A stretch of 64,000 nt of DNA from Macrostomum hystrix (lineage: Eukaryota; Platyhelminthes; Macrostomidae), in contig CATNEN010000038.1 in NCBI GenBank assembly GCA_950097015.1, positions 9,940,001 through 10,004,000 of the forward strand, in the 5' to 3' direction. Position 1 is the first letter of the stretch. Each line of letters begins with the position of its first letter. Of the stretch, positions 33,387 through 43,200 are shown in pieces. Below the pieces are notes generated by a model. It made no database searches. It was not told where the DNA came from and was given only the letters and a program-made list of their open reading frames with translations. Position numbers and translations under genes: made by a program.

Positions 33387-34661
33387 TCAAAGCGTTGTCT
33401 GCAGCCGACCAGCAGTTATTGGCGAATCCGGCGGAGACCACGAGGATGATTGTGGCGGCGGGGGCAGCGGTGGCGTCTGCCAGTTATAGGCGAATTCGTC
33501 TAATCGTGTAGGGAGGCCAAGACCGGGGCCTTCCTCGGAGCGGCGATGAAAGAACACAGCTTGCGGCTGAGACATGGACAGACGCGAGCCTCCGATCAGC
33601 GGTCTCTGTCGCTTTCTGTGGAACCCGAGAGTCCTGTTGGGTGCTGCGTCTGTCACAGCAACAGCCGCAGTGTCCAATGCAGCTGGTGGCCTTATTCGGC
33701 AGAGGCAAGCCAGCAGTAGCGGATCAGCAGCTGAGCTAACACAAGCTAATATTGTCAGGGCTTTGTAGACTGCCGGCTGACTTCTGAAGTCTGCGTCGAC
33801 TAGGGTCAGTGCAAACAGCGGATACCAGAGCAGCACGAAAACTGCCGTGAGCGCCAGCAGTCCGTACATGCGGCGCAGGGCGTAGCGCTCGACTCGGTAG
33901 AGCAGGTCTGACTCGCCCCCTGCATCATCGCCAGCTAGACGGCGCACTGTTCTCCTCAGTTCGCTGTCACAGTGCTGTCCGCTCCCGACAATGTCAGCGT
34001 GCAGTCGTCTTAGGTACATGCCAGTCAGGACCAGAGCAGCGGTGACAACGAACACCCAGAGTGCGTGCAGCACATAGTTCCGCATCTCGCCGTAGCGGAA
34101 CGTGCAGTGGCCTATCTGTTCCATGTAGCTGGGGTTGCCGGGCAGAAGGGCCACGCCCAGGTTGAGAATGAAGCTGGCAAACCAGACGGTACCTATGCCA
34201 AACAGGACGCAGCAGCAGTTTCCGCTATCGCGGCGGCCAGAAGCTAGATCGGCGAAGGCGTACGACTCGCTCATCACCATGGCTAGCAGGTTAAACGCCG
34301 CACTGGTAGCGCAGACAATGAAGGAGCCGCCGAGGAGGTTGCAGAAAGGCGGCTCCCTATTCGCCATGATGCTGTTGGCGAACACGATGCAGTAAGCCGA
34401 CTTCAGCAGGTCCAGCAGGCACTGGTGCAGCTGGAAGGCGTTGCTAGTTCTGCGTAGACGGCGCGCTAGCAGGATTGCTGCCACCACTGCTGTGTTACCC
34501 ACAATGCCCAATAGGCCAGTGGCCACTAGCAAGCTGCACTGGGCGTACCTCCATGCCTGATTTGAGTCCTGGTCGCTCTCATGGCTGTGACGATCCTCGC
34601 CAAATGTGACTGCACGTTGATCGTTTGTTTGGTGCCACGGCGGGGGCGATAGAGTGCTCAT
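33387..34661 (-). CDS. Divergent orphan class A-like GPCR
   Basis: Single-exon 424-aa receptor. TM1 about 40-65 has GN at 55-56; TM2 contains CLLDLLKSAYC; TM3 follows Cys107; ECL2 carries Cys186, the likely disulfide partner. The DRY position reads SES (131-133), TM6 has WYP at 279-281 instead of CWxP, and TM7 ends AADPLLLACL, so the NPxxY tyrosine is gone. ICL3 (about 222-262) is charged; the C-tail of about 100 residues is Pro/Ser-rich with PPLPPPPQSS near the end. Seven hydrophobic segments and the Cys pair support a GPCR fold. Loss of DRY and NPxxY suggests unusual G-protein coupling or a lineage-specific orphan family. Ligand unknown. Confidence 0.85.
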   Translation of the reverse strand: MSTLSPPPWHQTNDQRAVTFGEDRHSHESDQDSNQAWRYAQCSLLVATGLLGIVGNTAVVAAILLARRLRRTSNAFQLHQCLLDLLKSAYCIVFANSIMANREPPFCNLLGGSFIVCATSAAFNLLAMVMSESYAFADLASGRRDSGNCCCVLFGIGTVWFASFILNLGVALLPGNPSYMEQIGHCTFRYGEMRNYVLHALWVFVVTAALVLTGMYLRRLHADIVGSGQHCDSELRRTVRRLAGDDAGGESDLLYRVERYALRRMYGLLALTAVFVLLWYPLFALTLVDADFRSQPAVYKALTILACVSSAADPLLLACLCRIRPPAALDTAAVAVTDAAPNRTLGFHRKRQRPLIGGSRLSMSQPQAVFFHRRSEEGPGLGLPTRLDEFAYNWQTPPLPPPPQSSSWSPPDSPITAGRLQTTL

Positions 34662-35582
34662 ACTTGCTTGTCGGTTGGTCTGGAAGATAAATAAATCCGG
34701 GCAGCAAATGTTGAGCAGTGCTCTACTTCCTTCCTCTGCTTATCTGGTTTCTCGCTGTTGAGTTAGTCCTGAAGCGAGCAGATAGACTTACGTCTGGGGC
34801 CCACTCAGCCTAATTGCCTGTATTGATGCTTCTTTCTTTGTCTCTTCTCGTGTCGAAAATCCTTCAAGACTCTTGACGTTTGTCTGCCGTCCTCAAAGTG
34901 AATCGTCTCACAAGTGTACTTTTATTCTAGTTAGCTCGTACTTTTTAGTGTTTTCGTGTTTTAGATCTTTAGACTAACAGAGAAAGCTAAAAATACCAAT
35001 TCTATCAACAGTCATGCACAATGCACTCACCTGCTCGTTTTTTTTCAACTTGCTTGTATTGCCTAGCACTCCAGTGCGAGCTAAGTGGGAATCTCACCTT
35101 AGAGAGGTATAAATATCAGTGCCACAGGACAACGAATCGACATTTTTCCGGCTCTGCCCTGATTAGCCTCGCGTATCGACCGTTTATTACATTCGAATCT
35201 TATAAGATCCGCAGTTCCTAATCCTAATTCCTCATAATTCCTGGCAGGATTTCAGTCGATAATTTTCAAATTGGAATCTGGGATTTTATTGATTGATCGC
35301 TGCACGCGCCTCGGGGACAACCGCCATCACGCTGGAATTCAGATTGGCTAGAAAAAAGCAAAAACCTAACTATACTCTCGTACTTTGCAAAGCAAATAAA
35401 TTTCCCGTTTACCATTATGCTATCATCAAACAAAACAAACACCTTATTCTCGCATTTTTAATTCAAACGGAGAGTATACGAAAGCTACGAGCTCGTACTA
35501 TTGTCTCACCATTTGGAAATTATTGCTACGAGTGTATTTTGACTGATTAACATTTTTAATTAGCATAATTAATTAATTAAGG
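34662..35582. other. 5' flank of orphan GPCR and intergenic
   Basis: Unique sequence with small frames only. The first few hundred bases presumably contain the minus-strand promoter. Confidence 0.35.
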
Positions 35583-35745
35583 GGGTTAAGTAGCCTAGTG
35601 GTTAGATTCAGTTCAGCCAGTTGTTAAATGGGTACCAGCATCAGCTGGGGTTATTAAGGTGGGGGTGTGGCGTCCCGCCAGTCCATGGACTGAACAGCAG
35701 TACACAACCTTCAGATAGGGCTGCGCATCTGGCCCGACTGTGGCA
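35583..35745 (+). mobile_element. SINE B with internal deletion
   Basis: GTAGCCTAGTGGTTAGATTC jumps directly into CAGTTCAGCCAGTTGTTAAA, losing the B-box, then continues GCATCAGCTGGGGTTATTAA and CCAGTCCATGGACTGAACAG as in other copies. Confidence 0.8.
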
Positions 35746-36021
35746 GTTCTAATCAATTATAAATCAATTATTAGCATCATAAAGTTAAGATTTATTATAC
35801 TGAAGCTAATTAACGTGTCTATTAGAAGCGAATATGGAATTTATATTGTTCATTGTTCGCAATCGACTGAAAATAAAATTTCAATTGTGCGATTCAGTCT
35901 TTACATTTTTTGCTACCGATCGCAAATTGCTAGTCCAGCTGCCAGTGCGCTAGAGCTCGACGCCATCACCTTCTGGACTCAGTATTACGTCCTGAAAGAA
36001 AATGGGATGTTGCAGTAATTG

Positions 36022-36740
36022 CGCATACGCCAAGTGCCTGAGCTCCAATTGACGGCGAGGACCTACCCTCGTATTCATTTGGGGCGCAGCAACGCAGAGA
36101 AGGGGGGGTGGCTTGTCGTCCAATTTACGGTATTCAGGGGCAAATCCCCAAGGCGAAGTGAGGAAAGTCTCAGAACGTACACCTCGGTGTTTTTTGTGTG
36201 CCTCCTTAGTGTATCCTTAGGGGCGGATAGCTCAGTCAGTAAGGTGTCGGACTCTGGATCAGATGGTCCTGGGTTCGACTCCCGACCTAGTCTAGAACTA
36301 TTCGTGCAGCCTTTGGCAAGCTGCTTTGCCCTGATGTGCACACAGTCTACTCAGCTGCAAATGAGTACCGACATTTCGTCGGGTAATAATAATTCCGGCT
36401 GGCGTGGAATAAAGCAGTTCTGTGCGGCAATTCTGTGGGGTTTGGATGCTGCCGATATGTTTGGAAAAATAAATTCCATTGCTGACACGCGACTGTCAAC
36501 CGGTGTCCGAGAGAGCCGAGGAGTACAATAGATGTGCAGTCCCCACCTGCTAGTGTGCTTGACACACAACACCTGCACTGGCCCTTGGGTCTAGTGTCAA
36601 TTATTATTATATTAGTGTATCCATGTGCGTGAGTATATGCAAAGTGGTCAGCAGATATGGGCAGAATTGCCTCTTCGCTGGCTGTGTCTCGACTGTATCA
36701 TCAAAATGATGTGTAATGGATGGCCCACAGCCCCTACAAA
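36022..36740 (+). mobile_element. SINE C interrupted by SINE A
   Basis: Decayed SINE C from about 36022 (GCCTGAGCTCCAATTGACGG, GGCGAAGTGAGGAAAGTCTC) to 36221, resuming at 36612 with CATGTGCGTGAGTATATGC and GGGCAGAATTGCCTCTTCGC. TTAGTGTATCC stands on both sides of the inserted SINE A, an 11-bp target duplication. Confidence 0.85.
36224..36610 (+). mobile_element. SINE A copy 2, nested in SINE C
   Basis: Same structure as 851-1240: A-box region TAGCTCAGTCAGTAAGG, B-box GGTTCGACTCCC, body through GCCGATATGTTTGGAAAAA to GTCTAGTGTCAATTATTATT. The target duplication around it shows insertion by target-primed reverse transcription. Confidence 0.9.
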
Positions 36741-37148
36741 ACTTAGTAGAACTATATCAACTCGCATGTATATATGTATTTTGTCAACACTATAAGACTA
36801 TAGGATCTATAGGTCCTATAGGATTGTCAGAAAATCTCGGAAAAGCTCATTGAATTACCTCATCCTGCTGCGCTCTGTGGCAACACAAAAGTCTTATCTC
36901 GAACTTGCGCTGAAATTTTGTTGCGGGGGGCCTTGTGAAGGGCAAGATTTTGTACAGATATTTGTACGAATATTGATTCGCAATAGAGGTTTTATCGATG
37001 GCTTAGAAAGTTGGTTCATCGTAAAGGGCGGAAAATGTTGATCCATATAGTGGACTTTCACAAAAATAGGTGATTCAGTTTGGGAGCTATCGTGAAGTAA
37101 GCAGTGGCCTTTCCCCATGGGAATAACAGTTAAGTGAATTCACAGCTT
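36741..37148. other. 3' flank of CUB-domain gene
   Basis: Holds the presumed 3' UTR of the minus-strand gene. No repeat recognised. Confidence 0.4.
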
Positions 37149-37279
37149 TCAAACCTTCAAGAGCACGACAGTTACAATTACTGCCAAAGTCAAAATCAGT
37201 GCTACAGTAACTGAGCTCAGCACTGCTTTCACTGGCGAGCGTTGGTCACTTGGGCCTGTCGATTCACGGGGAGTAGTAT
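37149..37279 (-). CDS. CUB gene exon 11, transmembrane segment and stop
   Basis: 131 nt, phase 1 in after GCATAG. TTPRESTGPSDQRSPVKAVL leads into the helix VTVALILTLAVIVTVVLL, then KV and a TGA. With practically no cytoplasmic tail, signalling would need a partner, or the C-terminus could be a GPI-anchoring signal. Confidence 0.88.
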
Positions 37280-40200
37280 CTATGCATTTTATATTTTAAT
37301 TAATGTAATATGTGACGATGCGAGTAAATGAAAAAGTCGATACCTTTCCCTAGACCCAATACTGACAGAGACTGATTCCGTGAAGTTGTTATCGATTCAC
37401 CGGTTGATGGGCCTTCAGTGGCTGTAATTAAAGCGCATTGTGTGTAATAGTTTTGCCTTTAGTTTTAGTAGAGAAATAACAATAAAGAACGTATTAAATA
37501 TTAGAATAATTTCATTGCGTGAGGGCTGCTAACAGTAGATGGCACGACAAGCCCCCAAGCCTTCTCTCTGCAGCTGCACCTCAAATGAATGTGGCCTCGC
37601 CGCGGAATCGAGCTCAGCTAGGGAACTAATTGTTTCGAGAGGCAAACGCGTTAACCGCTCTGGTACTCACCCGAACAACAGTAGTTAACTTTAGCGAGCT
37701 TCTATCTAAGGTGTTAAAAACGTGCCAAATGACGTATCTGTCCGTATAGATCCCACGGAGCTCTAATGTTGGAGATTAGCAATTCTGTTTTGCATTTTTA
37801 AGCTGAAGCTTGTGTGTCTGCTTTGACGTAACTATACAGATTTTCTTGAAGGAAGTTTAAAGAAAAAATGTTTCTTTTGTTCGGACGTCAGCTAGAAAAG
37901 TTGTGATTCAGTGAACTGTCATAATTTTTGTTCCTTATTTTTTCGTCTATCCGGTATGTATTATTGATGTCTCCTACAAGTCAAGTGACATTCCGTTAAA
38001 ATGTGTCGATTTTAAAAAGAAGTAGGATCTAACTTTGCATCAACAAATTTTGGTCCTTGCTAAATATAGGATTCAATGCTATTTATAGTATTGAGTAGTA
38101 TTGTAAAATGATTTTCAATTCCTGAGTCTCGACCATAGACCCTGTGTCTCGACCATAGACCCTGTGTCTCGACCATAGACCCTGTGTCTCGACCATAGAC
38201 TATGCATTAAAAGCGTGCATTAAACGTCCCGCGGTCCCTAATTGGCTAAAAGCATTTAATGCACATTTTATCATTTTTTGCAATCGTTTTAAAATTGTCA
38301 GTTATTTTCGGTTTTAAAGCTGCCTTTACGAAATGCCCACTGGTTAAAACAGGCAGACATAAAAAGCTTCAGCTTCGAGGGGTGTCCCAAAAGTTCACGG
38401 AATGTCCAACGTAGCTCTGCAACGGAGTCATGAAATTTCACGCCTATGGTGTCAAATGAAAGGAAATTTTGTCACAAAGAAAGCAAAGTTAAAATCATGT
38501 TCATATATTTTTCTATTCAGGAGATGCAGGAAGAAACGTGCGCAAAGGTCAGGGGTATGGGGAGTTTGGCTTTGGGGAGCTGTCTCCTCTCCTGGCACGA
38601 CACTTACTGGTTCTTTCGTATTTAGCAACGGTTATGAATTTGAGCTTGAAGCCCAGAGCGGTGCCGCTGTTGCCTGTGGAGAACGTGACTGTCATTGAGT
38701 CGGTAGCTGAGCACATGTTGAATTGTCTGTACCCTAAGCCACCTCGCACAGTGCTCAGAATGACTGCCGAACCCTTAACTTCGTACTGCACAATGGCTGC
38801 GTCAGTTATCGAATGCAAACTGAGGTAGGAAAACTTGGCGCAAATTGTCCGCGATCTTGACTGAGCGAGAATCAACCATTCGCAACGCATGTTCTCAAGG
38901 TAGGGTCTGGAACCGACTGCTTCGTGGCTAGCGATCTCACCATTGTCACCACGCACAACGCTAAATCGTTGGCAATCTAAAATTGATTGAATTGACACTC
39001 AAATGACATAGTGCAAGATATCGATAAAAGATAAGAAAATTAAATGCCCTTTATTACTATGTTCATACTTCGATCAATCAACCTGTGGTGCAACACTGCT
39101 AAGCCACGACTATAGACTTCTCATCTTCTCTCGCCTCTGATTCACTGCTACGTTGCACTTTATACTGTAAATACTATGTTATATGTTGACTTTCGTTTTG
39201 TTCACTTACTCTACTTTTACTTTAGTTTAGCAACAATGTTATGCAGTTTAGCTAGAATCTGATTCAGTTTAGCTAGAATCTGATGCAGTTTAGCTAGAAT
39301 CTGATTCAGTTTAGCTAGAATCTGATTCAGTTTAGCTAGAATCTGATGCAGTTTAGCTAGAATCTGATTCAGTTTAGCTAGAATCTGATGCAGTTTAGCT
39401 AGAATTTGATGCAGTTTAGCTAGAATCTGATGCAGTTTAGCTAGAATCTGATGCAGTTTAGCTAGAATCTGATGCAGTTTAGCTAGAATCTGATGCAGTT
39501 TAGCTAGAATCTGATGCAGTTTAGCTAGAATCTGATGCAGTTTAGCTAGAATTTGATGCAGTTTAGCTAGAATCTGATTCAGTTTAGCTAGAATCTGATG
39601 CAGTTTAGCTAGAATCTGATTCAGTTTAGCTAGAATCTGATGCAGTTTAGCTAGAATCTGATTCAGTTTAGCTAGAATCTGATGCAGTTTAGCTAGAATC
39701 TGATGCAGTTTAGCTAGAATCTATTGCAGTTTAGCTAGAATCTGATGCAGTTTTGCTAGAATCTGATGCAGTTTAGCTAGAATCTGATGCAGTTTAGCTA
39801 GAATCTGATGCAGTTTAGCTATTATAGAATCTATTGCAGTTTAGCTAGAATCTGGTGCAGTTTAGCTAGAATCTGATGCACTTTAGCTAGAATCTGATTC
39901 AGTTTAGCTAGAATCTGATGCAGTTTAGCTAGAATCTGATGCAGTTTAGCTATTATAGAATCTATTGCAGTTTAGCTAGAATCTATTGCAGTTTAGCAAA
40001 TACGACTCACAGCGTTCAGTCGTATTATATTTGAGTCGAAATCCCAGTGAATTTGAGCCACGCTGGCTCCAATAGTAGATCGTTATTGAATTACCGGATG
40101 ACACGAACAGTGACGAAGACAGATTTCTGCTAAACTGGCCCAATGTACCTGACGAGGCCAAGATGGGTGACTCGATTTCTCCGTCGAAGAGAACCAGCGC

Positions 40201-43200
40201 TGCTTGCCGGTCCGCGGACGTCACACCTGCGTAGATGAACCGGACGAACACCCTGTGGCCAGGGGGTGCCACAATCTGCCAGCTGCACTGCGCCACTCCT
40301 GGGTAGGCCGCTTGGCCGGCCTCTGAGTGACTGAAGATCTCACCTGAAGCCTCATTAACCTGCGGACTAGCTCCGTTGCAGTCTGCGGGAAGTCATTTGG
40401 TCCATTTGGTTTGACTATTGTTTCTGCGTCACAATTTTTTTCTTGGCATTCTTTGACGTTCCAATAAAAATTGCGCACGAAAAAACTAGCTGTTGTTACT
40501 CAACAATATCAACAACTTGCAGGGCTGTGGGCACAGGTACATCATCTGGTGACAGTAGACCCACAGCCACCGAGGAGGCAGTTCTTCCTATTTCGCTGAC
40601 TCCTGAGCACACACGTACACAGATACTGTACGCAGGTACACACTCACACTGGTGTGTACATCTGCCCTGACCTTCTCACTTTTAGGCAGTGTACACTTTC
40701 ACTTTGTCTTTGATGTTGGCCCTTAAGGTTGGCCCTGAGTGGCCTCAGGGCCAGGGACCGAGCTCAGGGACCTTGGTGCCAGAGGCGAACGCGTTTGGGC
40801 CGCTCTGCTACTCACCCTCGTTGGTCTACAAAGTAGGCTCCGAGTTTTTTTGACTCACAGTTCCTTGCGACTCGATATCGCAGTCGAAACCCAAGCGATG
40901 AGCTTCGGCTGTCAGCCGTGCTGCGGCCGGTGCGAAAGCGCACTAGCAGACTGTTGGCTGAGGACACAATGTCCGATGCTATGCGGCTATTGCTGCCGTT
41001 TGCTTCTGCAATCATGTTGGCGCCCATTCCATCATAAATGCGTACAGTATCGAAGTCAGATCCCAAAATTAGGTCGACAAACTCGACTTCTATTCTAGTG
41101 TTCTGTGGGGTTACAATCTGCCAGTCGCAGTTCATGTTGTTGAGGCAGCTGGTTCTGTTGACTCCGGTGTGACTCGTCAGCTCTCCTTTCTCTTCCGTCA
41201 CCAACTTGAAGCTGTCACAGACTAAAAAAGGCAATGAAATTACTTTGCAATTTTTAAAATACGACTAAGGCCCAACCTGACTCACAGCTTTCATTCCATG
41301 TGTAATACAGTTTAAAGCCAAGACCCTTCGAACTGAAGTCTGAACCTGTTCTGAAGCTGAGTCGCATTAAGTTTGAGTTGGTTCTCAGGAAACTCGCAGT
41401 CTGTAGACTAGCAGAACCTCCACGCAGCTGAGCCATCTGATCGAGCCAGCCGTCATGAATAATCAGAGTGTCATTTATGGAGGCCAGTCGGACGGAGTCA
41501 GAGCTGAACCAGGCTGCAATCTGTCTACCTGGCGGGGCCAAGATGTGCCAGCTTCGGTCCATGCCGGAGTCGTATTTGGCGACTGAATAGCCAAAGTGGC
41601 TTAGCAGGTGACCACTCTCTTCTTTTTGCAGCTCGACTTCTGTTTCGAGTGTGAAATCGATCATGCACTTTGAGTTAAAAATGGTACTAACATAATAGCA
41701 CTCAATTGAGATAGTTTGACTCATTATGTAATGAGAAATGCGTTTGCCTTTCGCAACAAGGTCCCTGAGCTCGGTCGAGGCTGATTTCATTTCGGGTGCA
41801 GCCGCGAAGAGAAGGCTTGGCGGCTTTTTGTGCGATTTACGCCCTCGAGGGCCAACCTCCAAGGCACAGTGAGATTGAACACTGCCTGACGATGAGAAAG
41901 TCAAGGCAGATGTACACCTATCTGTGTTCCTGTGTGCTCACGAGTCAGCGAAATGGGCAGAATTGCCTCATCGCTGGCTGCGAGTCTAGTGTCTCCATTT
42001 GTCCGCAACGTTCCTGCTGTTATTATTATTATCAACAGCACTCACCAGGCGTATACTCGAATGCGATTCTAAACCCTGTAGACTCTCCGAGACGATCGGA
42101 CTCAAAGGTGATTCGCGCACTCGACTTCACTGCCCAATAAACTCCTCCGAACATGCCGCCTCCCCAGCCGCAGACAGCAGGGCGAGCCTCATCGGCCAGC
42201 TTCACACAGTCCCCGTCAGCAAGTGAGGCGTTGACTAGAAGCAGCTGGACGAAGTGTCCTGCAATTTCAGGGAGTCTCCACTGGCACGACATGCCTGGAG
42301 AATAGGGCGTTGCATCGTAGGTCGCATGGCTGGTGATGAATCCAGTCCTTCGAGTTGGCCGCAAATTCTTCAACACCATCGGACCGCAGGAGCTATTATT
42401 AGCTGCAGCAATGAGGGAGATATAGGTGCACACTTGACAGGACTTCTTATCTCTTGTCAGAAATGCTAGACTAAATGAGTCACAAACAAACTTACGGTTT
42501 TCAGTGACGTCGTAACGCATTCGAAACCCATTGTTAGACAATAATAAATCAGATTTAAAGTACACAGTCATCATATTCGACGTGGAGATGTACTTAGGAG
42601 AGACGTAGCCATCGGAAGCCCGCAAGCTAACTGTGTCAATACGGCGAGAGTTTCTCCCGCCGTCAAACAGGGTGACGAAGCTTTGGCCCTGATCCAGGTC
42701 GACATAAATGAACCATGCCACGACTCGCTTGCCGATCGGTGCGCTGAGCTCCCAGGTGCAGCGCGCTTTCCACGGGTGAAGCGATTTATCTGCGCGCGAG
42801 TGACTCTCGATTTCTCCGCCGCCGACTACTGTTATCGTTCTAAATTCTTGGCAGACTGAAAATTACAAAAGCTGTCTTAGTTGATCCTAATCAAAGCAAT
42901 AGTTAGGGGGCTCAGGGAACTGGAGCGAATGCTGAATTTTTAACTGCTTTTGAAGTGGGTCGCTAGTTTATTAACTTATCTTAATTCGTCACTTTGCAGC
43001 AACGTTTATTAACTTATCCTTTCTCACAATTCTCACAAAGGAGTGCCTTGTGTATGCCTGAGCATGCGATTATTGCCTTCCTTTCTGGGGTGCCTGCCTC
43101 ACGATCTTTAAAGTTTGCACTTATGAGTCTTGTTCTTTTTTTAGCTTCAAGTCTGCCTGTCCTAGGATTCTCCCTTCTACGCATGTGCATGTAGGTATTT

